Assembly: GCF_007990935.1 (NCBI RefSeq)
Contig: NZ_BJXJ01000020.1
Coordinates: 21,151-85,150 of the forward strand
DNA from: Vibrio sagamiensis NBRC 104589
GTDB taxonomy: Bacteria; Pseudomonadota; Gammaproteobacteria; Enterobacterales; Vibrionaceae
Length of the DNA stretch: 64,000 bases
Reading direction: 5' to 3'
The notes under the pieces are model-generated. The model saw only the letters and a program-made list of their open reading frames with translations, made no database searches and was not told the origin of the DNA. The translations under genes were made by a program, and so were the position numbers. Below are positions 36,709-45,912 of this stretch, piece after piece (the stretch's first letter is position 1; every line of letters starts with the position of its first letter).

Positions 36709-38457
36709 ATGAAGACAAACCATAAGTCAGTAAAAATTAAACTGGCACACATTAATGATACACACTCCTATTTTGAGCCTACCTCGTTGCAGTTAGCGCT
36801 TAAACTTGACGGGCAACAAGTTGTTGAACCATACGTTAGTGCTGGAGGCTTTGCCCGGATTGCAACTAGGGTAGAGCAATTACGTGAGGATGCTCAACGT
36901 CAAAAACAAGGGATGTTATTTTTACATGCTGGCGACTGTTTTCAGGGGACGTTGTATTTTTCTCTTTTCAAAGGCGTCGCCAATGCTGATCTTCTCAATT
37001 CATTACATATTGATGCAATGACGCTAGGTAACCATGAATTGGATATGGGCAATGAACCCGTTGCTCGTTTCTGCCAACGCATCCAATTTCCATTTTTAGC
37101 AGGTAACTGGGATTTGACTCATGAACTGCCACATAAAGAGCACCGAATCAGTGATAATAGTAATGTATATAGCTATATTCCAGATAATCAAAGTGCTCAG
37201 TATATAGTCAAAACTTTTGATGATGAACCTGTGGCCATTTTTGGATTATCTATTGATAAAATGAGTGATATTGCCAATCCTGACATCGATACTCCTTTTA
37301 TTTCAGCACTACAAACTGCCCATAACACGGTTAAGGAAATTCATCGTGCAGGTATTAATAAAATCATACTACTCAGTCATTTAGGTTACGAAAGTGATCT
37401 AGAACTCGCTAAGAAAGTAGGTGGGATTGGTATTATTGTCGGCGGGCACAGTCACAGGCTTCAAGGAGATTTTAGTGCTATTGGCCTAGGTAAAGATGAC
37501 CCCTACGGTGTTAAAGTTAATGACACATATGTGGTTCAAGCTGGTTATCATTCACTTGCACTTGGTCATTGTACCATTGAGTTTGACGAGCAGGGTTTAG
37601 TGACCATGTTAAGTGGTCAAAATGAATTATTACTTGGACGTCGTTTGTTTTGGAACTCAATGATGACAAATACTCTGGACCAGAGTAAGTTTGAAGCCAC
37701 TTGTGACTTTATCCATCGTCAGCCCAATGTGACAATATGTAAAAAGCACCCAGCAATACAAACGATTCTTAACGAAAAGTACATACCTAAAGTACGTAAA
37801 CTGCAATCTCAGGTCATTGCTCATACCAGTAAAAATTTGCGCCATGTTAGAATCCCTGATGAACTCGGAGGTAGTGAATTAGCGCCTGCCGTCGCTAGAG
37901 CATTTGTGTACAGTTTGAATAAACGAGGTCGTAAAGTTCAATTTGCAATTCATAATGCAGGAGGTGTCCGCACATCTCTGAATTCTGGTGACATTACGAT
38001 TGCGGACATTGCTGGGCGTCTACTCCCTTTTGCTGTCCCAATTGGCTGTTATGAGATTCAGGGAAAAACAATTCGCCAGATCCTTGAAGGAGCGATCAAT
38101 AATGCACTTAACAACGGCGTAGAAGGAACGGGAAGTGGTAGCTTTCCATATGCATATAATCTGGATTTTAAATACAATAAAGATGCTAAAAATGGTCACC
38201 GAATTGAAAGTTTGAGTATTTTCGATAATGATCAATGGCATCCAGTGAATGATGAAGAGTGGTACAGTGGTACTTCTTCTGCCTATTCAATGAAAGGTAA
38301 AGAAGGCTATGATGCGATGCTCGATATGAAAGGGGAAGGGTATATTAGTTCACTTTCAATGGCAGATTGTTTTATAGAATTACTTACCGATCATCCAGGT
38401 TGCTTGGATGCGCTTACTTCAACCAATTCATTATCGAGTTTCAGCAATAAAAATTGA
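36709..38457 (+). CDS. Metallophosphatase/5'-nucleotidase family protein
   Basis: This 582-aa protein is of the UshA/5'-nucleotidase family. The N-terminal calcineurin-like metallophosphatase domain has LAHINDTHSYFE, HAGDCFQGT, GNHELDMGNE and GGHSHRL as metal-binding blocks; the C-terminal nucleotidase domain has NAGGVRTSL, GDITIADI and the substrate-pocket region FPYAYNL. There is no signal peptide, unlike periplasmic UshA, so it is predicted to act in the cytoplasm. AAAAAAGAGA precedes the ATG. It is a single gene. Confidence 0.88.
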   Translation: MKTNHKSVKIKLAHINDTHSYFEPTSLQLALKLDGQQVVEPYVSAGGFARIATRVEQLREDAQRQKQGMLFLHAGDCFQGTLYFSLFKGVANADLLNSLHIDAMTLGNHELDMGNEPVARFCQRIQFPFLAGNWDLTHELPHKEHRISDNSNVYSYIPDNQSAQYIVKTFDDEPVAIFGLSIDKMSDIANPDIDTPFISALQTAHNTVKEIHRAGINKIILLSHLGYESDLELAKKVGGIGIIVGGHSHRLQGDFSAIGLGKDDPYGVKVNDTYVVQAGYHSLALGHCTIEFDEQGLVTMLSGQNELLLGRRLFWNSMMTNTLDQSKFEATCDFIHRQPNVTICKKHPAIQTILNEKYIPKVRKLQSQVIAHTSKNLRHVRIPDELGGSELAPAVARAFVYSLNKRGRKVQFAIHNAGGVRTSLNSGDITIADIAGRLLPFAVPIGCYEIQGKTIRQILEGAINNALNNGVEGTGSGSFPYAYNLDFKYNKDAKNGHRIESLSIFDNDQWHPVNDEEWYSGTSSAYSMKGKEGYDAMLDMKGEGYISSLSMADCFIELLTDHPGCLDALTSTNSLSSFSNKN

Positions 38458-38604
38458 CCTGTATACAGAATTCTATTAGCACTTTTGCACATAAAGAAAT
38501 CCACTTATCTCAAAGTTTACGCAGTTCCGATTGAATCGTGTTTGGCTCTATTGGCATTTTTCTTGCCTAATCCACATTCTGGATTAATCGGAAAGGAATG
38601 AAAA

Positions 38605-38700
38605 ATGTGGGATAGAGATCGATTTGATATTGTCGTTGTTATTATACTTATTGCTATTTGGCTCATACTTGCCTATTTATTACCCTTGCATGGTTTCTAA
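38605..38700 (+). CDS. 31-aa single-TM membrane peptide
   Basis: MWDRDRFD is followed by a hydrophobic helix (IVVVIILIAIWLILAYLL) and the tail PLHGF. An AAAGGAATG Shine-Dalgarno sequence lies just before the ATG, and the layout of charged N-terminus and one TM is typical of real small membrane proteins. It lies 50 bp upstream of the manganese riboswitch aptamer. Function unknown. Confidence 0.6.
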   Translation: MWDRDRFDIVVVIILIAIWLILAYLLPLHGF

Positions 38701-38750
38701 ATTGATGCTTCTTCTCTCTATTTTACCCTTCTTATCGATAAATAATTTTT

Positions 38751-38996
38751 GTTGGAGATACTCGTTATCAGGCGTATGATAGCGCCGTTTGGGGAGTAGT
38801 TAGCGTAAGTTTACTTATCGTCATCTCGTTAAGCATTCGCTTATCCGGTAAGTAAAGGTGCCCACTAGTATGAGTGGTTGAGGCACTCCAACGAGACCAA
38901 CGCATACTTTAAGTCGCGCCAGAATTGTGTTCAGGCGCTGGTTTTTATTGTTTGCGGAAGGTCTTCTTCATGTCCACCTTCCGCCTGGGAGGTTTT
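38751..38996 (+). ncRNA. yybP-ykoY manganese riboswitch (leader of alx)
   Basis: The leader contains the aptamer hallmark GTTTGGGGAGTAG (about 38789-38801) and a closing stem GTTGGAG (38751-38757) with CTCCAAC (38886-38892). Downstream is a terminator-like hairpin (GCGCC/GGCGC then GGTTTTTA, 38915-38947) and a second hairpin (GCGGAAGGT/ACCTTCCGC, 38954-38984) directly before the GGGAGG ribosome binding site. In the known class, Mn2+ binding turns on the downstream gene. The motif, position and target family all agree. Confidence 0.88.
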
Positions 38997-40004
38997 ATGT
39001 CTCTGTTAGAAAATACCCTTTCTGTGAGTTCACCAACTGTCATCAATGATCCTTTATTTATGTATGGTGCTTTTGGCTTGCTTACATTGCTCTTAGTTGC
39101 GATAGATATCTTTCAAACTCGCGGCGGTGTGATAACGATGAAGAAAGCTATAACTTGGAGTGTATTCTGGTTTCTCTTAGCTTTTGTTTTTGCAGCTTCA
39201 ATTTATTTTTTCTGGGGATATTACGCGCCATCAAGCAGCTACAGCAATGAGAAAGCAACCGTCTCATTTTTGACGGGATATTTATTAGAAAAATCATTAA
39301 GTGTCGATAACTTATTTGTTTTTGCAATCATTTTTACCCAATACAAGGTGCCAGAGGCGCTACGTCCGCGAGCATTACTTTGGGGAGTAATTGGTGCGCT
39401 TGTGTTACGTGCGGTCATGATAGCTGTCGGTGCTCAACTATTGGCTCAATATCACTGGGTTCTGTATGTATTTGCGGCTTTTCTTATTTGGACTGGTATC
39501 CAATTGGCGCGTGACAAAGGTGATGAAGAGGTGAATCCTTATCCTGAGCGTTTTATACGCAAGTTTCTTCCAGTGACAGAAACATTTCATGCTCAACATC
39601 TTATTTTGAAGCAAGCAGGTACTTGGGTTGCAACGCCAATGCTAGTTGTAGTCGGTGTGATTGCGGTAATGGATGTAATGTTTGCTTTGGATTCCATCCC
39701 CGCCATTTTTGCTGTTACCCAAGAACCGTTTCTGGTTTTAGCAGCAAATGTGTTTGCGTTGCTTGGCTTACGCTCACTGTACTTTGTTTTGCAAGCAATG
39801 TTAGATAAATTTGTTTATTTAAAGCCAGCGCTCTCTATTATTATGGTTTTTATTGGAATTAAGATGCTTTTAGTCGGTTCTGAATATGCAATTCCTACTT
39901 CTTGGTCTTTAACCTTTTTGATTGGAGTTATGTCTATTGCTGTCATTGCTTCAATTTATAAAGCAAAGCGTAATAATGATATTGAAATCAATGTTCATAA
40001 TTAA
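38997..40004 (+). CDS. alx: TerC/Alx family membrane protein (manganese-responsive)
   Basis: This 335-aa inner-membrane protein has about nine TM helices. Conserved acidic residues typical of TerC/Alx are present: EKSLSVDNLFVFA and VMDVMFALDSIPAIFA. Family members export Mn2+ or protect from pH and metal stress. The start MSLLENTL is chosen because GGGAGG lies 5 bases upstream; an in-frame extension to 38925 runs through the riboswitch hairpins and is rejected. Regulation by the leader riboswitch is strongly suggested. Confidence 0.92.
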   Translation: MSLLENTLSVSSPTVINDPLFMYGAFGLLTLLLVAIDIFQTRGGVITMKKAITWSVFWFLLAFVFAASIYFFWGYYAPSSSYSNEKATVSFLTGYLLEKSLSVDNLFVFAIIFTQYKVPEALRPRALLWGVIGALVLRAVMIAVGAQLLAQYHWVLYVFAAFLIWTGIQLARDKGDEEVNPYPERFIRKFLPVTETFHAQHLILKQAGTWVATPMLVVVGVIAVMDVMFALDSIPAIFAVTQEPFLVLAANVFALLGLRSLYFVLQAMLDKFVYLKPALSIIMVFIGIKMLLVGSEYAIPTSWSLTFLIGVMSIAVIASIYKAKRNNDIEINVHN

Positions 40005-40097
40005 AATCCTGAAGTAAGCGCAACAAAGTAATAGGCTTAAAAAATGTCAGGTTAAATTTATGTTACTACTGATGGGGTAGTAATCAGAAAAATGTAC

Positions 40098-40131
40098 TTT
40101 ATTCAACCAGATTACTATCTGGTTGAATAAA
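40098..40131 (-). terminator. Hairpin downstream of alx
   Basis: A perfect 10-bp TTCAACCAGA/TCTGGTTGAA stem with flanking A and T runs. The T-run is on the minus strand, so it is a better terminator for leftward than rightward transcription. Confidence 0.55.
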
Positions 40132-40289
40132 AACTCTATTATTTTGACTTTTTATAAACCCACTATGTAATAAATTTGTTTCATAAAAAAAACTAATGCG
40201 AATGGGTAGTTTTTGTCATTTTTTGAGCATAAGAAAAGTGTCTAATATTAAGCCATCAAAACAAATTAAGGCTTTAAAGAGAGGCAATC

Positions 40290-40478
40290 ATGGAACAAGC
40301 AATGCAAATAACAAATATCGCTTTACCAACCTCTATGGATAAGAAAACCTATTCAGTTAGTTTCAAAGGATTGATTGCTCACTTGGCCGATATTCTTTTT
40401 GCTGAAAAGGCACCTCGCCAATATTATGCAGAAGACTTTTCGGCACATATGCAAAAAGACATCGGTCTCTATCGGTAG
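40290..40478 (+). CDS. Small protein with DUF1127-like C-terminus
   Basis: The 62-aa product ends MQKDIGLYR, like the conserved end of DUF1127 proteins (..DIGLSR), and has an amphipathic helix in the middle. AGAGG lies 6 bases upstream and a strong terminator follows, so it is a real monocistronic gene. DUF1127 members are RNA-associated or stress-related; assignment here rests only on the last residues. Confidence 0.65.
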   Translation: MEQAMQITNIALPTSMDKKTYSVSFKGLIAHLADILFAEKAPRQYYAEDFSAHMQKDIGLYR

Positions 40479-40505
40479 TAGTAGACACGAATAAGGCTTA
40501 GCTTA

Positions 40506-40538
40506 GATGCCAGCTTAGTCGCTGGCATTTTTATTTTT
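40506..40538 (+). terminator. Rho-independent terminator
   Basis: TGCCAGC/GCTGGCA with a 6-nt loop is followed by TTTTATTTTT, 30 bp after the small gene at 40290-40478. Confidence 0.9.
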
Positions 40539-40586
40539 GTAACTGATTTCCCATTACTAGAAATTTATAACCAACAGCTGATATAT

Positions 40587-40925
40587 TTATAATTTTACCT
40601 TTAACGCACCTGTTGAATCCGCAACTAACTTTATCGTTTTAACTACTGCTTGCTTACAAAGCGAACTGTATAAATGTGGGTAGAGTTTCCCATCATCTTT
40701 AATTCCTACAGGTGGTTCGTCTCTAAGCGCTCGAGTAACGACGTTTATATCGATTTTGAGAAGATATAACTCAGTAGCTCCAACAAAAAAGCAATCAATG
40801 ATTTGTTGAACTTGCTCCTTATAAGCTAGGTGTATAAAACCTACACTCTTAAAAGAGGTAGGTTCGTAATATTCTATGCTTTCATATTTCTTGTAATCAT
40901 CTTTTGTAAGTATATGATATAACAT
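40587..40925 (-). CDS. DUF952 family protein
   Basis: This 112-aa protein shows the DUF952 pattern: YHILTKDDY at the start, PTSFKSVGFIHLAYKEQV, a strand LYLLKIDIN and the end KLYPHLYSSL. The family is small, cytoplasmic and of unknown function, with two conserved His residues in FIHL and PHLY. Single gene, AT-rich neighbourhood. Confidence 0.82.
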   Translation of the reverse strand: MLYHILTKDDYKKYESIEYYEPTSFKSVGFIHLAYKEQVQQIIDCFFVGATELYLLKIDINVVTRALRDEPPVGIKDDGKLYPHLYSSLCKQAVVKTIKLVADSTGALKVKL

Positions 40926-41402
40926 TTATTTTTTCTCTTAGTGATTTTCTATGTAGCGGTTATCTGTTGCTTGAAATTACGAACATAGCTTAATAGAAAA
41001 TAAATCAATAGGTTAGTGACGAAGTGTAGCAGGGTTATTTAGTGCTTATGGGATGAATGATGATGTCACATATCGCAAAATGATAACTTTTTAAGTTGTG
41101 TCATTACCACTGTTTTTAAAGCTATAGAAAATTTTAAGTTGTGAATGTTCAGTAACGTTGATAATTAATAAAGTCAGAACTCATGCAAGTTATAAGTGAT
41201 GTCTAAGTCACAAATATGATGATTGAAAAGAGCAGCCTTTATATATATAGTTTACATACACTGAAACTTTATAATAAGTGTACAATCAATTTCTATAATT
41301 TTGAGATTACCACATTAGAAATGTATTCTAATTATAATTAAAAACAGTATTTAATTGTAATTTATTCAACTATTATTATCTTAAACTTATAAATAGGTTA
41401 AA
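40926..41402. other. Intergenic, AT-rich, no gene seen
   Basis: No ORF is supported. The run AATCAATAGGTTAGTGA (about 41003-41019) recurs near 61975-61992 and, in altered form, near 63788-63803, which suggests a dispersed element boundary. Otherwise nothing is recognised. Confidence 0.4.
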
Positions 41403-41765
41403 ATGAAAATTAAACTAATCGCAGTAGTATTAACGACAGCACTAGCATTTTCGGTTCAGGGTAAAGTAGAAAACGGTAAAATTGCTATTGGAGTGTATAA
41501 AACCGGAAGAGTAATGGCAGAAAGTCCGTTTAGTACAATTCTGCGATTATATGTTGAAGCTAAGTTCAAAGATTCCTCTCACTGGGAGGGCGAACAATCG
41601 AGTTTGCTTTTAGCCTCTCTGGATAAGAGAAAAACACCGAGTTTTCATTCTACACCTTGGTTAAATGATAGCTTTTCAGATGACCAATCAGCGACTTGGG
41701 GAAGCTACCCAACTGACTGTATAAGAAATTTATTCATCAGCTTTTGGTCTGGAGGAGGGTGCTAA
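41403..41765 (+). CDS. Small secreted protein of unknown function
   Basis: This 120-aa product begins with a signal peptide (about residues 1-20, SVQGKVE). The mature part has a beta-rich start (GKIAIGVYKTGRV) and ends with two cysteines, in TDCIRN and at the C-terminal SGGGC. AAATAGGTTAAA precedes the start without a strong Shine-Dalgarno sequence. Family not recognised. Confidence 0.5.
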   Translation: MKIKLIAVVLTTALAFSVQGKVENGKIAIGVYKTGRVMAESPFSTILRLYVEAKFKDSSHWEGEQSSLLLASLDKRKTPSFHSTPWLNDSFSDDQSATWGSYPTDCIRNLFISFWSGGGC

Positions 41766-42075
41766 AATCAATCAATACCAGAATCTACATTAATATCTAA
41801 ATATAAAATTGATACTAGTTAAATGGGTTCTGAATGCACTTGATTTTATTTAAAGTTGAAAAATGTTGAGTCAAATAATATTAATTAATAATTTCTGATT
41901 TTCCTACCTCTTGTCTGCTCTTGCAGCTATTTCAAATTCTAGAATTTATATTATTACTTGCTAGAACGACAGTACAACCAAATATAATTAAATACAGTTC
42001 TCATAGTAAATGATGCTCCTTGCCTTTTTATCCTAACTTAGTAAAAACGGGCATACTGCCCGTTTAATATCTCTA
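41766..42075. other. Intergenic, no gene seen
   Basis: AT-rich gap between convergent genes. A run ACGGGCATACTGCCCGTTT (42048-42066) forms an ACGGGC/GCCCGT hairpin with flanking A and T residues, a likely terminator for both sides. Confidence 0.5.
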
Positions 42076-43995
42076 CTAAAATCCGTAAGGACCGTTTCCT
42101 GAGCCCCATCCTCGTCCACTAAGCGCGTTCTCCATTAGCTTTTCTATAGCAAGTCTCTCCGCTTCTTTTCTTAAAAGATCTTCATTTTCGATGATATTTT
42201 CCAGTGAAGTGTGTAATCCAGAAAAAACAGGGCCAATTGACTCCATATTTTTATAGAAGTAATTTGGCAGCCTATACGTGTTCAATGTGTCTCTGAGACA
42301 TTCTACCTGTTGTTCTGTGGTCCTACTGACAAATGGACAACCGTAATCTTCAGCCCTGAATTGATTGAACTTAGGTGTTTCAAGCTTTTTAACAAAATAG
42401 AAAACGTTATTCTTTATTACCCCACCAAAACCAGTATCAAACATTAGATCGGTCAGTTGTATTGATGCTATATCCTCTCTTACTTCAGAGTTGTTGTTGT
42501 GAATGTAAAGGATTAAATCATCAATACTAAAAGATCCAAGTGCCGCTTTGTAGAGTCTTATTTCCTGTTTCTTTGATATTGCTCTATTAAATAATGTTGT
42601 GTTAGTTGGCTTATGATAAATAGAGAGTGTGTATACTGATTCATCTTGCTCATGCAGAGTCATTGAGGCAGTGATAGAAAATACGCCTTTTTTAAATGTG
42701 GGCGTAAATACACACTTATCTTCAAGTAACATATATAAAACAGCGGGCAGTTGCCATTCACTCCTGCTACAGCCATATCTTAATACCTCACCCTCAAGTA
42801 TTCTAGGTACCTTCTTTAAAACAACATTTGTAAAGATATTTACTGCAAAAATTTTATTATGAGAACCGGGATCGAACTGACCTGAGCGAAGTGAAGCCAG
42901 TTTAACTCCCGACGAAAGTAACGACTCCATTTGACCAGTAGCGGTAAGCCATCTGAAGGTCATATTAAGAACGCTCGATAAGCTCATTTTTACACCATCT
43001 CTTTTAATTGCATCTTTGATCTCTTGAAAAATCATAAGACGCTCATTATTAGTCAGGTTATTTAAACTCTGACCGTTATCAACGAATTTGGGTGCATTTT
43101 CATGTATGTATGTTTTTAAACTCAGTAGAAAAGGAACGATTTCATGTACGTAATAGTGAGGGAAAGCGATGCGATAATTATCGAACCCCACTCTCGCAAG
43201 CGTTCTTTTGGACACAAAGTCAGCAACACTTGCCTCACCATAGCTTTTAACTGGCGAATAATCGTTATAATATTCAATAATAAACTTAATAGTACAACTT
43301 TCACACCTAACTGGCCTACCTGATTTGTTTAACGTTTCACTGACTGTAGAACTCATAAGCTCATTCATCTGCAAATCTAAGAAATTACTTTGTGAGTACC
43401 TTCTCAAAACGGATTGCAATAACTGGAGGTAGGACTTGGTTAGTTTGTTTTTAACATCTAACGTTTCCGTTAAGGCAGAGATATTAAGACGTTCTAATTT
43501 ATTCTCCTCTACTTCTTTGAGTAATGTGGCGTAAGCACCTTTAAACTCTATTGGAGTTGCCTGTGCATTAGCCATCAAGATATCTTTTAAGAGCTTTTGC
43601 TTCATTTCTTCTATACGTATGTTTGTAAAATTCAAGGGAACATCAAATGCTGTGAGTGTTTCACCACCTTGTTCCAATTGAGTATACGCATCTTGTAAAT
43701 ACAGAAGTTTTTGCTGGACAAGAGTAGAGTCAGTTTCTCTTATTTTTATCTGTTCTGTAATTAGAAACGAGTATAACGCGTGCTCACAGTATCCGGCACT
43801 GAGTGCACATTCACTTGCAACTTCTAACTGCTTGAGGAGTAACTCTTCTGATTCTTCATCAGTAAGGCCAGAATGGTAAACACCTAATTCACTAGAATAT
43901 ATATAGTGTTTTAAATTATCAGAAAGGGTTAGAGCAAGTGCAGTTTTTAATGACAATATGAACATTAGTGTTAATGTAAATAAATTTTTGGGCAT
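42076..43995 (-). CDS. Large secreted protein of unknown function
   Basis: The 639-aa protein has a signal peptide (about residues 1-22, KTALAL) and is probably periplasmic or exported. The N-terminal about 220 residues are helical; a paired-cysteine segment CESCT lies near residue 228; the C-terminus is glycine-rich (GRGWGSGNGPYGF). No catalytic motif is recognised. It lies alone between hairpins. Homology search is the only way to name it. Confidence 0.6.
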   Translation of the reverse strand: MPKNLFTLTLMFILSLKTALALTLSDNLKHYIYSSELGVYHSGLTDEESEELLLKQLEVASECALSAGYCEHALYSFLITEQIKIRETDSTLVQQKLLYLQDAYTQLEQGGETLTAFDVPLNFTNIRIEEMKQKLLKDILMANAQATPIEFKGAYATLLKEVEENKLERLNISALTETLDVKNKLTKSYLQLLQSVLRRYSQSNFLDLQMNELMSSTVSETLNKSGRPVRCESCTIKFIIEYYNDYSPVKSYGEASVADFVSKRTLARVGFDNYRIAFPHYYVHEIVPFLLSLKTYIHENAPKFVDNGQSLNNLTNNERLMIFQEIKDAIKRDGVKMSLSSVLNMTFRWLTATGQMESLLSSGVKLASLRSGQFDPGSHNKIFAVNIFTNVVLKKVPRILEGEVLRYGCSRSEWQLPAVLYMLLEDKCVFTPTFKKGVFSITASMTLHEQDESVYTLSIYHKPTNTTLFNRAISKKQEIRLYKAALGSFSIDDLILYIHNNNSEVREDIASIQLTDLMFDTGFGGVIKNNVFYFVKKLETPKFNQFRAEDYGCPFVSRTTEQQVECLRDTLNTYRLPNYFYKNMESIGPVFSGLHTSLENIIENEDLLRKEAERLAIEKLMENALSGRGWGSGNGPYGF

Positions 43996-44320
43996 AATAG
44001 ATACTCTTTTTAGACGTTACATTTATTAGTAATAATCGTCATTAATTTTAGATTGCCCATCATACGGAAAATTATCTGCATATTATATTAAATTCATTAA
44101 TATCGAATAACATAAAGATAAAAATGCAAATAAGTGTAAACTAATTGATTTTAATGTTGTTAAATTTAAATTTGCTTTTGAAAATTTAAATAAATTGGTC
44201 TTTTTATAAATAGATTCTATCAGTTAACGCTTTCTACATCGTAGAAAGCCTAATTTTCGATTGTTAACTGGATTATTAACCATAATAAGAATTATCTAGA
44301 ACAAAAAATGCACTTTTCAA
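43996..44320. other. Intergenic with nested inverted repeat
   Basis: AT-rich gap. At 44221-44270 an outer pair CAGTTAAC/GTTAACTG encloses an inner perfect stem GCTTTCTAC/GTAGAAAGC with loop ATC. No ORF is seen. The structure is downstream of the glycosyltransferase gene and may be a transcript end. Confidence 0.5.
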
Positions 44321-45277
44321 TTAATTAAGAGACAAAATCGCTCGTGTTGCTGCTACCACTTTGTTTACAGAAATCGTATTGACTTCTAACATGTCATTTT
44401 CTGGAGTGAGAAGAATTGAATTTTTATTGGGTTGATACCATTTTTCTGCAAACCCAAAAGGAGAATTCGAACCTCTCCATCCCAATAACATAACCATTGG
44501 AGTTTTTATCATTTGGAAGATATGAGCAGGAGCACAATCATTTTGAATGACAATATCAGCATTATTAGCATGTTCTATAAGTTCTTGGATAGATGGTGAA
44601 TGGTGTATATGAACAACCTTACCACCTATAGAATTAGGAATACTTTCTGAATAGTTAACTTCAGTTGGACCAAGGATAAAATGGAAAACATAATTGGCGT
44701 TTTCTGTTACTCTTGATAGTTCCTCTGCAAAGTTGACGTATTTTTTAATAGGCCATTTTTTAGCATCCTCACTACCACAAGGCACGATATAGATGGAAAA
44801 CTTATCGTTAACTTCTTTTTCTTGTGATTCAGGTGAAATTATGTTCGTTTCAAAATTTTTATTAGTCGCATAGTTGACTAAATCTATGTGTTTTTTTGCT
44901 ACATACTTGGCAGCACTATATCTCTGGAGTCTTTCTTTATAAATTAGTTTGTCCCACAAGCTGCCCCCTTGTTTGTAGGATAAGGGGCTACCGGCCATTA
45001 ATAGTGAAAGATCAGTTCTTAAACTCCCTTTTCTTAGATTGAACGCTAAATTAAATCCTTTCAAATACCATGCTGTTTTGATTGGGCTCCATCCTTTGTC
45101 ACACACAAACTTATTGGCAAAATCACTATCAACTAATGTTTGGGTTATTTGATGTTTACTAAATAAAGTAATGTGGCAATCTTTATATTCTTTTTTTAAT
45201 GCAACTAATAATGGTATTTGAAGAATCATATCGCCAAAACGACGCCGCCCAACACAAAAAATTGCAATTTTTTTCAT
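44321..45277 (-). CDS. Glycosyltransferase family 9 (heptosyltransferase-like)
   Basis: This 318-aa GT-B fold protein has the family 9 start (IAIFCVGRRRFGDMILQIPLL) and the C-terminal donor-site region QNDCAPAHIFQMIKTPMVMLLG, equivalent to the D/SGPxH motif in ADP-heptose:LPS heptosyltransferases. It would add a sugar to LPS core or a capsule-type glycan on the cytoplasmic face. No other LPS genes are adjacent, and it sits next to a degenerate attC-like repeat, so it may be part of the accessory region. Confidence 0.8.
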   Translation of the reverse strand: MKKIAIFCVGRRRFGDMILQIPLLVALKKEYKDCHITLFSKHQITQTLVDSDFANKFVCDKGWSPIKTAWYLKGFNLAFNLRKGSLRTDLSLLMAGSPLSYKQGGSLWDKLIYKERLQRYSAAKYVAKKHIDLVNYATNKNFETNIISPESQEKEVNDKFSIYIVPCGSEDAKKWPIKKYVNFAEELSRVTENANYVFHFILGPTEVNYSESIPNSIGGKVVHIHHSPSIQELIEHANNADIVIQNDCAPAHIFQMIKTPMVMLLGWRGSNSPFGFAEKWYQPNKNSILLTPENDMLEVNTISVNKVVAATRAILSLN

Positions 45278-45293
45278 ATGTATCTCTAATATT

Positions 45294-45418
45294 GAACTTA
45301 ATTATTGAGTGTAATGCTTAACGCTAAGCTCTAACCACTTTGTTTGTTTAAACCAAAGCATAGTAAAAACCCCTCGTATTGCGAATCATCTTTCAATGCT
45401 TTGTTATCAATATTACGA
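45294..45418 (-). repeat. Degenerate attC-like repeat
   Basis: Read on the minus strand it begins GATAACAAAGCATTGAAAG and has ATGATTCGCAATACG, AAACAAACAAAGT and TTAGCGTTAAGCAT in the same order as the site at 60764-60890. Terminal cores are imperfect, so it is probably inactive. Confidence 0.55.
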
Positions 45419-45595
45419 ATCTGCATTTAATGCCGGAAGGAAAGCCTGATGAGTAGGCTCCTTACTGCTTAAACCATGCAGCCAAAGACTCATAGATTCG
45501 TTTAGCATTGAATGAACGAGAAGTCAGAGCTAGGCATCAAAATGTTTTGAACAAGTATGCTGAAAAGGTGAGAGCAGGGGCATTACCCGCAGTAA

Positions 45596-45832
45596 ATTGC
45601 CAACATTACAACTGATTGGGGCAAAAAAGCATTAGACACATTTGAATTAACCATACAACTGCGCAAATCAGCCACCGTTGATTGGCAAAAGCGAGAAAGT
45701 GTTCGGGCCCGCATGCGTAATTTAGTACGCCGGCTTTTGCGCCGCTGGAAGTACCTGCCAGATGACGCTGAAGAAGCCATCAAGCTGGTTTTAGAGCAAG
45801 CAGAAGTGCTCGCTGACGGTTGGTATAAATAA
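45596..45832 (+). pseudogene. hsdR 3'-end remnant
   Basis: The frame ending at TAA 45830-45832 encodes about 63 residues nearly identical to the C-terminus of the HsdR at 53965-57234 (LTIQLRKSATVDWQKRE... ADGWYK), preceded by a short unrelated stretch and no start codon. It is the relic of a type I restriction subunit, about 96% identical to the intact copy at DNA level. Confidence 0.88.
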
Positions 45833-45903
45833 TGAGAAAGGCAGGGCAGATATCCCTGCCTTTTGATTATCTATTTACATTTGGCTTTTATACAAAATCG
45901 AAT
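45644..45903 (+). repeat. 260-bp direct repeat, left copy
   Basis: Matches 57046-57304 with about eleven base differences and one indel. It covers the last 190 bp of hsdR plus its terminator and about 40 bp beyond. The two copies frame 11.1 kb. Confidence 0.92.
45840..45864 (+). terminator. Terminator of the hsdR remnant
   Basis: GGCAGGG/CCCTGCC stem followed by TTTT, the same structure as after intact hsdR. Confidence 0.75.
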
Positions 45904-45912
45904 TTATTGATA

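Noticed and set aside
38925..38996. Longer start for the Alx/TerC gene
   Set aside because: The extension passes through the riboswitch terminator and ribosome-binding-site hairpins; the GGGAGG site fits only the ATG at 38997.
45583..45783. Minus-strand ORF over the left hsdR repeat
   Set aside because: Shadow of the hsdR 3'-end remnant on the plus strand.
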